From assembly GCA_965199975.1 (NCBI GenBank), contig OZ241340.1, forward strand, positions 2,852,001-2,916,000: a DNA stretch of 64,000 nucleotides. Direction: 5' to 3'. Source of the DNA: JASLDZ01 sp965199975 (GTDB lineage: Bacteria; Pseudomonadota; Alphaproteobacteria; Caulobacterales; Caulobacteraceae). Position 1 is the first letter of the stretch, and each line of letters begins with the position of its first letter. Of the stretch, positions 8,377 to 16,886 are shown in pieces. Under the pieces are notes generated by a model. That model worked only from the letters and a program-made list of their open reading frames with translations. It was not told the DNA's origin and searched no databases. Position numbers and translations under genes: made by a program.

Positions 8377-9117
8377 ATGAGCCGCAAGATCTTCCCGGAC
8401 GCGAAGGCCGCGCTCGAGGGCCTGCTGTTCGACGGCATGACCTTGATGTCGGGCGGCTTCGGCCTCTCCGGCAACCCCGAGAACCTGATCCCGGCCGTGC
8501 GCGAGAGCGGGGTGAAGGACCTCGTGGTGATCTCCAACAACTGCGGGGCCGACAATTTCGGCCTGTGGGTGCTGCTGAACGCCGGCCAGATCCGCAAGAT
8601 GATCTCGTCCTACGTGGGCGAGAACAAGCTGTTCGCCGAACTCTACCTCTCGGGCGAGCTGGAGCTGGAGCTGAACCCCCAGGGCACGCTGGCCGAGCGC
8701 ATCCGCGCTGGCGGTGCGGGCATCCCGGCCTTCTTCACCAGGACCGGCGTCGGCACGGTGGTCGCCGAGGGCAAGCCCACCCAGGCGTTCGACGGCGAGA
8801 CCTATGTGATGGAGCGCTGGTTGCGCGCCGACGTGTCGCTGGTCAAGGCGTGGAAGGCCGACCCGGAGGGCAACCTCGTCTATCGCAAAACTTCGCGGAA
8901 CTTCAATCCGATGATGGCCACCGCCGGCAAGATGTGCGTGGCCGAGGTGGAGGAGATCGTGGGCCCCGGAGAACTTGACCCGGATTGCATCCACACGCCG
9001 GGCATCTACGTCGATCGGCTGATCCAGGGCGCGCGCTACGACAAGCACATCGAGCAGCGCACCACCCGCAAGCGCGCCGACCCGGCCACGCCCGCCGGCA
9101 CGGGCGAGGAGGTCTGA
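8377..9117 (+). CDS. scoA: 3-oxoacid CoA-transferase subunit A
   Basis: The alpha subunit of a succinyl-CoA:3-ketoacid CoA-transferase, which activates acetoacetate to acetoacetyl-CoA using succinyl-CoA. 246 residues, normal for the subunit. The family signature GGFGLSGNPENL is at residues 26-37, followed by NNCGADNFGLW and the FARTGVG-type loop, here FFTRTGVGT. The C-terminal part has YRKTSRNFNPMMA and the CIHTPGIYVDRL segment. The B subunit gene begins five bases after the stop, so the two are co-translated. The pair works in ketone-body or polyhydroxybutyrate catabolism. It follows selD in the same direction after 66 bases, with no evident functional link. Confidence 0.94.
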   Translation: MSRKIFPDAKAALEGLLFDGMTLMSGGFGLSGNPENLIPAVRESGVKDLVVISNNCGADNFGLWVLLNAGQIRKMISSYVGENKLFAELYLSGELELELNPQGTLAERIRAGGAGIPAFFTRTGVGTVVAEGKPTQAFDGETYVMERWLRADVSLVKAWKADPEGNLVYRKTSRNFNPMMATAGKMCVAEVEEIVGPGELDPDCIHTPGIYVDRLIQGARYDKHIEQRTTRKRADPATPAGTGEEV

Positions 9118-9122
9118 AGCCC

Positions 9123-9776
9123 ATGCCCTGGACCCGCGACCAGATGGCCGCCCGCGCGGCGCGCGAACTGAAGGATGGCTTCTACGTCAACCTCGGCATC
9201 GGCATCCCGACGCTGGTGGCCAACTCCGTGCCCGCCGGCGTGAACGTGACGCTGCAGAGCGAGAACGGCATGCTCGGCATCGGCCCCTTCCCGTATGACG
9301 ACGAGGTCGATCCCGATCTGATCAACGCCGGCAAGCAGACCGTCACCGCGCTCCCGACCACGAGCTTCTTCAGCTCGGCCGACAGCTTCGCCATGATCCG
9401 CGGCGGCCATATCGACTTGGCCATCCTGGGCGCCATGCAGGTGAGCGAGCGCGGCGATCTCGCTAATTGGACGGTGCCCGGCAAGATGATCAAGGGCATG
9501 GGCGGCGCCATGGACCTGGTGGCCGGCGTCAAGCGCGTAGTCGTGGTGATGGAGCACACCGACAAGGCCGGAAACCCCAAGCTGCTCCACGCCTGCGACT
9601 TGCCGCTGACTGGCGCCGGGGTGGTCGACCTCGTCATCACCGACCTCGCCGTCTTCACTATCGACCGGCACGGCGGAGGCGTGACGTTGAGCGAACTCGC
9701 GCCGGGGGTAGGCCCCGACGAGGTGCGGGCCAAGACCCAGGCCGACTACCGCGAGACTGCGGCGGCTACGGCCTAA
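9123..9776 (+). CDS. scoB: 3-oxoacid CoA-transferase subunit B
   Basis: The beta subunit of the same CoA-transferase, 217 residues. The catalytic glutamate lies in the conserved SENG motif (Glu47), which forms the glutamyl-CoA intermediate. Other family features are GFYVNLGIGIPTLVAN, IRGGHIDLAILGAMQV, PGKMIKGMGGAMDLV and VVVMEHT. The start MPWTRDQM fits homologues, whereas the frame also extends upstream inside scoA, which I do not accept as coding. It is the last gene of the scoAB unit. A convergent membrane-protein gene ends 10 bases after the stop. Confidence 0.94.
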   Translation: MPWTRDQMAARAARELKDGFYVNLGIGIPTLVANSVPAGVNVTLQSENGMLGIGPFPYDDEVDPDLINAGKQTVTALPTTSFFSSADSFAMIRGGHIDLAILGAMQVSERGDLANWTVPGKMIKGMGGAMDLVAGVKRVVVVMEHTDKAGNPKLLHACDLPLTGAGVVDLVITDLAVFTIDRHGGGVTLSELAPGVGPDEVRAKTQADYRETAAATA

Positions 9777-9786
9777 GCCTGCGGCA

Positions 9787-10398
9787 TCAGGTCGGGCGCC
9801 GCACGGCCGCCTCGTCGCGCTGCAATCCGCCGAGCGCCGCGGCGGCGCCCGCGGCGAAAGCGCCAAGAAAGAGCCCAATCGCGCCGAAGAGCGCGGCCTG
9901 AGCCGCTATATGGGCGGCGCGGTCGGCCTGAGCGACGATGGTCGACGTCGGGCCGCCGGCGGACGGCATGGGAATGGCCATCGAGGCGTCCGCCATAGCG
10001 GCGGCGTAGGGCGCCAGGACCGTGGCCGTGAGCGCCACCCCTACGAGGGTGCTCAGCGCCCAAACCAGCAGCCCGTGGGCTGTGTCGCGGAAGTGCGTCT
10101 CGTCGGCGTGCACGCCGTACCAGTGGGTGCGCAGCCGGCCAGCGACGTAGCCGCCCAGCGCCAGCGCCGCCACGCCGGCCGCGATCGCCCATGCACCCGA
10201 GGCGGGATCGAAACCGGCGAGCGAGGCGCGCGTCTGCAGCCATGGCGAGGCCATGGACAAGCCGAAGGCGGCGCCCGCCACGTCGAGTGTGAAGGCGGTG
10301 GCCAACGTCGTCGCCGCGCCGGCGGCCACCGCGGTCCAGGAAACGGCGGGGAGCGCATGGCCGCCGGTCGTGGCGGGATCGTCGCGATCGAGGCTCAT
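9787..10398 (-). CDS. PhnA-like integral membrane protein of unknown function
   Basis: A 203-residue protein with about four hydrophobic helices (residues 20-45, 65-85, 105-135 and 165-195). The opening pattern PAVSWTAVAAGAATTLA, followed by a glycine- and alanine-rich first helix, is that of proteins named PhnA-like in many Alphaproteobacteria. The role of that family is not known, and the name does not imply phosphonate metabolism. The segment RTHWYGVHADETHFRDTAHG lies between two helices and contains several histidines and acidic residues. A 26-codon membrane peptide gene lies just upstream on the same strand, nine bases away, so the two may form an operon. Confidence 0.7.
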   Translation of the reverse strand: MSLDRDDPATTGGHALPAVSWTAVAAGAATTLATAFTLDVAGAAFGLSMASPWLQTRASLAGFDPASGAWAIAAGVAALALGGYVAGRLRTHWYGVHADETHFRDTAHGLLVWALSTLVGVALTATVLAPYAAAMADASMAIPMPSAGGPTSTIVAQADRAAHIAAQAALFGAIGLFLGAFAAGAAAALGGLQRDEAAVRRPT

Positions 10399-10407
10399 CG
10401 TGCGCGC

Positions 10408-10488
10408 TCAGAAATGATGGGTGCAGAGGGCGAGCAACAGGATCACCGGCACCGGCACCCCGACGAAGAACAGAAGAATGGATCGCAT
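10408..10488 (-). CDS. Small hydrophobic membrane peptide (26 aa)
   Basis: The frame begins MRSILLFFVGVPVPVILLLA and ends in CTHHF, so it is one membrane-spanning helix with a short histidine-containing tail. The ribosome binding site is strong: GGGAGG six bases before the ATG at 10486-10488. It ends ten bases before the PhnA-like gene on the same strand. Short proteins of this type recur in Alphaproteobacteria as uncharacterised peptides. The function is unknown; the good start site and composition are why I accept such a short gene. Confidence 0.6.
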   Translation of the reverse strand: MRSILLFFVGVPVPVILLLALCTHHF

Positions 10489-10566
10489 GGCCGCCTCCCT
10501 GCAAGCCGCCTCCCGGGCGACTCAAGCTTTGCGGGAAACGGCTACGGTTTTGTTATGTTCCGGTGT

Positions 10567-11337
10567 TCAGCGCGCCAACCTGCCGTCGCTCAAGGCCTGC
10601 GGCTCGAAGCGGAACAGGCGCTCGGGGTCTGGGCCATGAACGTCGCGCGCCACCTCCGCCGGCGCCGCCTGGTTCAGGATGTGGTGGATGACGTCGCGGC
10701 GAAGGTGTGGCTTGTCGTCGCCGTGAACGCACCACCAGGGAGCGACCGCGGTCGAGGTGCGCGTCAGCATCACGTCGCGGGCCTCGGTGTAGGCGTTCCA
10801 CTTGGCCTGGGCGACCTTGTCCATCTCGCTGACCTTGAGCGCCTTGAGCGGGTCGGTGCGTCGCGCCTGCAGGCGGCGCTCCTGCTCGTCCTTGGAGATG
10901 TCGATCCACACCTTGAGGAGGCGGATGCCGCTCTCCACCAGCATGCGCTCGAAGTCGGGCGCGTCGCGCAGGAACTCCGCCTGCTCGGCCTCGGTGGAAA
11001 AGCCCATCACCACCTCGACGCCCGCCCGGTTGTACCAGGATCGGTTGAAAATGACGAACTCACCCGCCGCCGGCAGGTGCGCCACATAGCGTTGCAGGAA
11101 CCACTGCCCCCGCTCCCGGTCCGAAGGCTTGGGCAGGGCCACCACCCGCGTTGCCCGTGGCGAGAGATGGGCTGTGATCCGCTTGATCGTCCCGTCCTTG
11201 CCGGCGCCGTCGCGCCCCTCCAGCACCAGCACCAGCCGCTCGCCCGACGCCTGCATCGCCTGCTGCATGTTCACGAGCCCGAGTTGCAGCCGCTGCAACT
11301 TTGAAAGCTCCGACGGGTCGTCGTGCGCGTGCGGCAT
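10567..11337 (-). CDS. ppk2: Polyphosphate kinase 2
   Basis: PPK2 moves phosphate between polyphosphate and nucleotides. 256 residues, matching one-domain PPK2 enzymes. The Walker A motif EGRDGAGKDGT is at residues 40-50, and the Walker B and lid regions are FNRSWYNRAGVEVVMGF and LLKVWIDISKDEQ. RTDPLKALKVSEMD and the PWWCVHGDDK segment complete the pattern. Whether it prefers ADP, GDP or AMP cannot be told from the sequence. The gene is on the recA strand, about 100 bases downstream of recA. It most likely acts in the cytoplasm in energy or nucleotide balance. Confidence 0.93.
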   Translation of the reverse strand: MPHAHDDPSELSKLQRLQLGLVNMQQAMQASGERLVLVLEGRDGAGKDGTIKRITAHLSPRATRVVALPKPSDRERGQWFLQRYVAHLPAAGEFVIFNRSWYNRAGVEVVMGFSTEAEQAEFLRDAPDFERMLVESGIRLLKVWIDISKDEQERRLQARRTDPLKALKVSEMDKVAQAKWNAYTEARDVMLTRTSTAVAPWWCVHGDDKPHLRRDVIHHILNQAAPAEVARDVHGPDPERLFRFEPQALSDGRLAR

Positions 11338-11435
11338 AGGTCGAAATCTCCCGGGAAGGAGCCCTCTCTAGCACGCGCACCACGCCCGCCGACCCCGCAC
11401 CGTCGCCCAGGCGGCGAGCGGGGTGGCGCCCATGC

Positions 11436-12497
11436 TCAGTCCTCATCGATCTCGGGCGAACCCAGCAGCTCCTCGGCGATCATCCCAGAGTTCTTGCGCA
11501 CGGCGGTTTCGATCTCTCGCGCCATGTCTGGATTGTTCTTCAGAAACTCGCGCGCATTCTCGCGCCCCTGCCCGATGCGCGTCGAGTTGTAGGAGAACCA
11601 CGAGCCGGATTTCTCAACGATTCCGCCCTTGACACCCAAGTCAATGATCTCTCCGATCTTCGAGACACCTTCTCCATACATAATGTCGAACTCGACCTCG
11701 CGGAACGGCGGGGCCACCTTGTTCTTGACCACCTTCACTCGAACATTGTTGCCAACCACCTCGTCCCGACTCTTGATCGAACCGGTACGGCGAATGTCCA
11801 GCCTCACCGAGGCATAGAATTTCAACGCGTTGCCGCCGGTAGTGGTCTCCGGACTGCCATACATCACCCCGATCTTCATTCGGATCTGATTGATGAAAAT
11901 TACGATGGTCCTGGACTTGGAGATCGAGGCGGTGAGCTTGCGCAGCGCTTGGCTCATCAGGCGCGCCTGCAGCCCGGGCAGGCTGTCGCCCATCTCCCCC
12001 TCGATCTCGGCCTTGGGCGTCAGCGCCGCCACCGAGTCGATGACGATCACGTCCACCGCCCCCGAGCGCACCAGGGTGTCGGTGATCTCCAGCGCCTGCT
12101 CGCCCGTGTCGGGCTGGGAGACCAGAAGATCGTCCAGGTTTACGCCAAGCTTGCCGGCGTAGGAGGGATCAAGCGCGTGCTCGGCGTCCACGAAGGCGGC
12201 GGTGCCGCCGGCTTTCTGCGCCTCCGCCACGATGTGCAGGGCGAGCGTCGTCTTGCCCGACGACTCGGGCCCAAAGATCTCGATCACCCGTCCCTTGGGG
12301 ACGCCGCCTACGCCCAGCGCCAAGTCCAGACCCAAGGATCCCGTGGAGATCACCTCGATCTCCAGCTTGGACTGGCTGCCCAGCCGCATGACCGAGCCCT
12401 TCCCGAAGGCCCGGTCAATCTGAGAGAGCGCGGCCTCGAGCGCACGCTGCTTGTCGCCGTCTTCCTTGCCCACGAGCCTCAAAGCCACCTGATTCAT
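11436..12497 (-). CDS. recA: Recombinase RecA
   Basis: RecA polymerises on single-stranded DNA, drives strand exchange and triggers LexA self-cleavage. 353 residues, typical. Walker A GPESSGKT is at residues 76-83. FVDAEHALDPSYA, VIDSVAALTPKAEIEGEMGD, the DNA-binding loop L2 (INQIRMKIGVMYGSPETTTGGNALKFYASVRLD) and the acidic C-terminus are all present and intact. The codons here are slightly less GC-biased than in the neighbours, as expected for a highly expressed gene. A near-consensus alphaproteobacterial SOS box lies about 100 bases upstream. It is followed on the same strand by ppk2. Confidence 0.98.
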   Translation of the reverse strand: MNQVALRLVGKEDGDKQRALEAALSQIDRAFGKGSVMRLGSQSKLEIEVISTGSLGLDLALGVGGVPKGRVIEIFGPESSGKTTLALHIVAEAQKAGGTAAFVDAEHALDPSYAGKLGVNLDDLLVSQPDTGEQALEITDTLVRSGAVDVIVIDSVAALTPKAEIEGEMGDSLPGLQARLMSQALRKLTASISKSRTIVIFINQIRMKIGVMYGSPETTTGGNALKFYASVRLDIRRTGSIKSRDEVVGNNVRVKVVKNKVAPPFREVEFDIMYGEGVSKIGEIIDLGVKGGIVEKSGSWFSYNSTRIGQGRENAREFLKNNPDMAREIETAVRKNSGMIAEELLGSPEIDED

Positions 12498-12599
12498 CGT
12501 TCCGCCCTTCCCTGTGCCACGATTCCGAGGCGTCCGGGGATGTGATCTTCCTCGGGCGCGGCTCCCGCCGACGCCGGGATTTGTGCACCTTTCGTTCTC

Positions 12600-12614
12600 G
12601 TTGGCAAGATGTTC
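12600..12614 (-). promoter_or_regulatory. Candidate LexA (SOS) box of recA
   Basis: Read on the recA strand the bases are GAAC-ATCTTGC-CAAC. The alphaproteobacterial LexA consensus is GAAC, seven bases, GAAC, so seven of eight key positions match. It lies 103 bases before the recA start. The position and match are suggestive, but one half-site is imperfect. Confidence 0.45.
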
Positions 12615-12660
12615 CTTTCGAGCGCGGCGGCGCGGCGCAGGGCCCGGTCGGCGCGCGCGT

Positions 12661-13491
12661 TCAGAACTTCTTCGACACGCCCACGTAGCCTTGCACGCCG
12701 GGGGTGTAGCGGTTGAGGCCGAAGTTGAGGCCGGCGTCCAGCTGCAGGAAGTTCGTGACGCCCCAAGCCAGGGCCACGTCGGCTGAATACTGGTCGATCT
12801 CGCCCGCGGGGTCGTAGTTCCAGTCGCCGAAGATTTCGCCGGAGATGGTGACGCTGTCGGGTAGGCTGTAGTTCAGGCTGCCCACCTCGATGTGATTGAG
12901 GTGGCGCCCGTCGCCCGCACTGTCCTCAAAGGCGTCGAGCTCGGGAGAGAGCGCCAGGCTCAGCTTGTCGGTGATCTTGTAGCTGATCGCCGCCACCGCA
13001 CCGCCTTCCCAGGCCCCGTCGCCGATCCCGGAGCGCGCCGTAGGCGCCTTGACATAGGGGACGATGCTGAACGCGAACCTGCCGTCCGCACTGTTATAGG
13101 CGGCGTACTTGGCCCGCAGGTAGAGGTCGCCGACACCTCCCTCCACATCGACCCCAGCCGAACCGGACCTCGTGCGCACGAACTCGTACGGCGCGATGTT
13201 CACCTCGATGTCTAGGCTCTTGCTCACCCCATACTTGAGCGTGGGGTTGGTGACGAGGTAGGTGTCGGTCGACACCCCGTCCAGCCGCAGGAACGTGCCG
13301 CTGAACACGTCGCTCTCCACCTGGAACGTACCGACCTCGGCGGTGCAGGTGGAGGTGCCCTTGGTGGGCCGGTCCGTGCAGATCGGGGCCTCGCCGGGGG
13401 CCGGCCCAGCCTGCGCGTGCGCCAGGACCGGCGGCGCAACGGCGACGACGGCGGCCGCAAAGGCGGCCAGAAGGGTTGGCAAGCGGGTCAT
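12661..13491 (-). CDS. Secreted beta-barrel-like outer-membrane protein
   Basis: A 276-residue protein with a clear signal peptide (MTRLPTLLAAFAAAVVAVAPPVLAHAQA). The mature part is built of alternating polar and aromatic strands (for example SLDIEVNIAPYEFV, FAFSIVPYVKAP, AAISYKITDKLSLALSPE) and ends in phenylalanine, the outer-membrane barrel signal. The opening ICTDRPTKGTSTCTAEVGTFQVESD resembles the group annotated as transporter or phenol-degradation MetA-like outer membrane proteins. The substrate is unknown. It precedes recA on the same strand, 163 bases apart. About 200 bases upstream of it (13492-13688) hold no gene. Confidence 0.72.
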   Translation of the reverse strand: MTRLPTLLAAFAAAVVAVAPPVLAHAQAGPAPGEAPICTDRPTKGTSTCTAEVGTFQVESDVFSGTFLRLDGVSTDTYLVTNPTLKYGVSKSLDIEVNIAPYEFVRTRSGSAGVDVEGGVGDLYLRAKYAAYNSADGRFAFSIVPYVKAPTARSGIGDGAWEGGAVAAISYKITDKLSLALSPELDAFEDSAGDGRHLNHIEVGSLNYSLPDSVTISGEIFGDWNYDPAGEIDQYSADVALAWGVTNFLQLDAGLNFGLNRYTPGVQGYVGVSKKF

Positions 13492-13688
13492 GACGTCTAT
13501 TCGACGCTCGCGCGCGCCGCGTCGAGCGCCAGCTTCGCCTTAACGGACATCGCCGCCTGAATTGCTGATGCGTCGCCCCGTCCTGGCCTCAGGGGGCGTG
13601 GTCCAGGCAAACTGCGCAGCGGCGGTCCGATCCAATGGATGCTCCTCGACGTGCAGATCTGGCGTGCGTCGGCGCCGGTTCGTAGCCG

Positions 13689-14189
13689 CTAGGCTGGGAT
13701 CGACGGCCCGGACACCCGGGGCGGCTCGTGGGGGATCAGCATGCGCGCCACCCGGTAGCAGTCGTCCACATGACTGTTGCCCAGCATGCGCATGGCGGTG
13801 AAGCTGATGCCTGCGGCGACGGCGGAGCCCAGCAGGGGCACGAACTTGGCCGCCGTCCTCGCGGTGATCCGCACACCCACCCTCTTGAGCACCATGACGA
13901 GCAGGTCCTTGGTCATCGTCTTGCCGATGAGGGCGCTGCCCAGCCGCGTCGCCGACCCCAGCACGGCGCCCTGCACGCCCGGGGGAAGCGCCTCGATCTG
14001 CTCCGGCGCGAGGCCGAAGCGCCGGTTGATCAGCGGGATCATCTCCATGAGGATGCCGACGTCGGCGAAGACGTCGGGCCCGGGCACCGGGATCGCGGAG
14101 ACCGCGGCCGAAGCCGCCGAGCGGGTGGTGACGAGCTTGCGGCAACTTGCGCGGATTGCGTCGAGCTCGCCCAGCGTCCTCGGCGTCAT
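13689..14189 (-). CDS. EcsC/DUF697-like protein
   Basis: About 166 residues starting MTPRTLGELDAIRASCRKL, with GGAGGAAGG just before the ATG at 14187-14189. The core has two glycine-rich amphipathic or membrane-like segments, AASAAVSAIPVPGPDVFADV and KFVPLLGSAVAAGISFTAMRML, joined by a helical stretch (LINRRFGLAPEQIEALPP). This pattern resembles DUF697 and EcsC-type proteins, which pair with membranes or GTPases, but the match is by eye. It lies 72 bases downstream of the large secreted-protein gene on the same strand. The function is unknown. Confidence 0.6.
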   Translation of the reverse strand: MTPRTLGELDAIRASCRKLVTTRSAASAAVSAIPVPGPDVFADVGILMEMIPLINRRFGLAPEQIEALPPGVQGAVLGSATRLGSALIGKTMTKDLLVMVLKRVGVRITARTAAKFVPLLGSAVAAGISFTAMRMLGNSHVDDCYRVARMLIPHEPPRVSGPSIPA

Positions 14190-14261
14190 GGACCTTCCTC
14201 CGCCAGCTGCGACGACCGCCGTCTCGCTACGCCGATTTTCCCCCCGGTCCAACCGCGCGCC

Positions 14262-16667
14262 TCAGAAGGCGATTTCGCTGACCACGCCCGGATCGTCGTG
14301 CAGGCGAACGAAGAGCCGACCGTCTCGGGGGCGAGGAACAGACACCGTCTGCGCCGTGTAGCCGTCGCTGACGGGCACGGCGTCGTCAAAGGCCGCGTCG
14401 CTGGAGACCGCTTCGATCAGGAACAAGTCGTCGCCGCTGAGCCGGCACCGCCGCTCGCCTGCAGCGGGGCACGCCAGTCCTCGCAGTTTCGGCAGCCGCA
14501 CCAGGGTGGCCAACGGCCGCCAGTCGCCTGCTGCGCCGCCCTGAAGCACCCGGTATCGCAGCGGACCGAATGTCGAGGGCCCGAACGCCTCGCCAGTGTC
14601 CAGCGCGGCCACCAGAACCTGGGGGTCCGCCTCGGTGAGACCGTTCGCCAGCGTCAACGTGGCGGCGCCCGCGCCGTTCAGCGTGGCGACCTCGACCGAC
14701 TCGCCGCCCGTGAACCGCGTCGCACCATCGGCGCGCAACGAGAAGGTCAGCAGCGCCCCGCGAGGCGCCTCGGTCGCGGCGCCGAGCTTGAAGGGCGCGG
14801 GCGGAGGCGGCGCCTGGCTCAGGCCGATCAACGCCGCCTGCGGACGCGCGGCGTCGACCGTGCCCTTGACGCGCAGGGTCCGCCCATCCCTGAGCACGAC
14901 CTTGGCGACCGCGGACCGGCCGACTGGCAGCTTCACCGCAGCCGCCGGATCGATGGCGGTCAGCGCCAGCGCATCGGCGCCGTCGCGCGCCTCCAGCGCG
15001 CGCGGCGCGAAGTCCACGCCCGCGAAGGCGAGGCTCGCCACCTCGTCGAGGCGCGCGCCCGTCAGCACGGCGTCCGCGTCTCCAGCATGGAGGGTGAAGC
15101 GCTCCAGGTGCGCAGCCTGGCTGAGCACCTGCACCGGTACGACGTCAGCGTCCTCGCGGCCGTATCGGGCGACGCGCAGGGACGCCGGCCCCGGGCCTAC
15201 GTCCGCCAGCGGCGCGGTGACGACGACGGAGTCGGCGCCCGCCGGCTTCCAGGCGACGGTGCGGAGCTCGCCGGAAGGCGTCTGCAGAGCGATCTCGCAC
15301 ACGCAAGCGGCGGACCCGCCCTCCAGCTTCACCGCATCGGCGCGCCCCGCGACAAGCGACTGCCGGTCCGCCTCCGCGAGCCGCCAGGGCGCGGCCTGCG
15401 AGGCCTGCAGGCGGAAGGCGGGGCCATCGAAAGTGGCGAAGCCCCAATAGCCGTGCAGCGCGCCCTCGACCCGACCGGTCAGCTTGGCCGCAGCGACCGC
15501 CTTGGGATCGATCACCAGGCCGCCTTTTGCGGCTTCGGCCGTTACGGGAAGGTCGACGGTCGCACCGTCCTTCGCTGTCGCGCGCAGCACCATGTCGTGG
15601 GCGTAGCCGGTTGCGTAGACGAGGGGTGCGCCCTCCACCGGCAGCACGAGGTCAGGCCGGGCGACGCAGTAGGCGCCCGCCGGATCCACGGCGCGCAGCG
15701 GCGGCGACTGCGGCGGCTCCACCGGCGGCAAGGCCGCCACGATCACCGATCGCGGGTTCTGGAACGAGGGGGGCGCGTTGAGCACCAGCGCCAGCCGGTC
15801 GCCGCTCGTCCGGCCGAGCGCCGGGATGTACTGGAACTGCGCGGTGCGGAAGGACTGCAGGATGCGCGCGATATCGAACGCCGCACCGATGTAGGGGCTC
15901 GAGACGCCGTAGCCCGCGGCCGGCGAGGCGCCGAGCTGGAAGGCGAGGTCGGCCGACGGGCCCGAGGTCAGCGCCTCGACGATGGAGCGGCTGTGGCCGT
16001 CGTTGAGAATCAGCGCGTCCTGGCCCTGCATCAGGCAGGCGGCCTGCAGGTCCGGGGCGCGCTGGAAGCAGTCGGTGTTCAGCTTGATGGTGAGGCTGCG
16101 GGCGAGAAGCGGCGAAACCGTCTTCAGCTGTCCCGGGTCGTCCGCTGCGCTGAGGCTGAGCCCCGACAGGAAGGCGTCCAGGCGCGCGCGGTCCAACGAC
16201 GCCTGGTTCAGATCTTGGGTGGCGCGCACGAAGGCGCCGGGGCGGCCCCGCACAGCGCCCACCAGGGTGTTGAAGTCGCCCCCGGTCTGCGGGGCGAGAA
16301 ACACGATCGCCTGCTGGGCCCCCGCCGGCACCTTGACGTTCAAGCCGTCCCGACCCTTCGGCGTCCAGGTCTGCGCCCGGAAGAACCAGGATTTTGGCGG
16401 TGGGTTGGTCGCGCCTCGCAGGAAGCCGGCGACCAGCAGGTAATGCACCGACTGGCTGGCCGGCAGGTCGGCCTTGATGGAGAGCTGGTCGCCTTCACTC
16501 AGGTTGGGGGTCTCGGCGATCGGCAGGGTCACGCCCGCGTGGCTTATGCTGACCTGGAGGGTGGGGCCGACGAGATCGAAGGCGGGCGGATCGGCCCTCG
16601 CCACGCCGACGGCGGTCGCGCAGGCGCACCCGATAGCAGCGGCAATCGACATTGATCGCAGGCTCAA
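14262..16667 (-). CDS. Large secreted protein of unknown function (801 aa)
   Basis: I do not recognise this family. The protein has a signal peptide ending near ATAVGVARA-DPP and no later membrane helix, so it should be periplasmic or exported. The N-terminal 330 residues form a domain with a conserved-looking core (SVHYLLVAGFLRGA, SWFFRAQTWTPKGRDGLNVKVPAGAQQAIVFLAP, then TDCFQRAP...AACLMQGQDALILNDGHS). The rest looks like several beta-sandwich repeats of 80-100 residues, for example VLTGARLDEVASLAFAGVDFAP and VLRDGRTLRVKGTVD. Cysteines come in near pairs (ACVCE, LACPAAGERRCRL), which suggests disulfides. The ATG at 16665-16667 is followed by a normal signal sequence. Neighbours on the same strand are exbD upstream and the EcsC-like gene downstream. 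Confidence 0.75.
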   Translation of the reverse strand: MSLRSMSIAAAIGCACATAVGVARADPPAFDLVGPTLQVSISHAGVTLPIAETPNLSEGDQLSIKADLPASQSVHYLLVAGFLRGATNPPPKSWFFRAQTWTPKGRDGLNVKVPAGAQQAIVFLAPQTGGDFNTLVGAVRGRPGAFVRATQDLNQASLDRARLDAFLSGLSLSAADDPGQLKTVSPLLARSLTIKLNTDCFQRAPDLQAACLMQGQDALILNDGHSRSIVEALTSGPSADLAFQLGASPAAGYGVSSPYIGAAFDIARILQSFRTAQFQYIPALGRTSGDRLALVLNAPPSFQNPRSVIVAALPPVEPPQSPPLRAVDPAGAYCVARPDLVLPVEGAPLVYATGYAHDMVLRATAKDGATVDLPVTAEAAKGGLVIDPKAVAAAKLTGRVEGALHGYWGFATFDGPAFRLQASQAAPWRLAEADRQSLVAGRADAVKLEGGSAACVCEIALQTPSGELRTVAWKPAGADSVVVTAPLADVGPGPASLRVARYGREDADVVPVQVLSQAAHLERFTLHAGDADAVLTGARLDEVASLAFAGVDFAPRALEARDGADALALTAIDPAAAVKLPVGRSAVAKVVLRDGRTLRVKGTVDAARPQAALIGLSQAPPPPAPFKLGAATEAPRGALLTFSLRADGATRFTGGESVEVATLNGAGAATLTLANGLTEADPQVLVAALDTGEAFGPSTFGPLRYRVLQGGAAGDWRPLATLVRLPKLRGLACPAAGERRCRLSGDDLFLIEAVSSDAAFDDAVPVSDGYTAQTVSVPRPRDGRLFVRLHDDPGVVSEIAF

Positions 16668-16837
16668 CGACCACCTCCGGAGAAGCCGTCCGCGCGGCCG
16701 TCAGCCGTTTCAAAAGACGCCAAAACGCGGCTGGGTGCGAGCGCTTCGCGCCGCAGCGACGCCGCTTACGCATCGAGCGTGTGACCGTGTCGATCAGCGC
16801 GCGCCGGCGTCGCCGAGCATCAGCCTGGGAAGGGGCT

Positions 16838-16857
16838 CCGCGTCAGCGAAGACGCGG
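16838..16857 (-). terminator. Possible hairpin downstream of exbD
   Basis: CCGCGTC and GACGCGG form a perfect seven-pair stem around AGCGAA, 29 bases after the exbD stop. There is no T-run, so intrinsic termination is uncertain. The 219-base space between exbD and the 801-residue gene holds nothing else I can identify. Confidence 0.35.
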
Positions 16858-16886
16858 CGCCCACAGCCCTCGGATAGGGATTGGCC

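Noticed and set aside
5746..9048. A 1100-codon open frame on the minus strand
   Set aside because: Only its last 482 codons match SelA. The upstream part runs antisense through selD and scoA and has no family pattern.
13728..16655. A 975-codon open frame on the plus strand
   Set aside because: It lies opposite the 801-residue secreted protein and the EcsC-like gene, is rich in Arg and Gly, and shows no domain. It is a high-GC antisense shadow.
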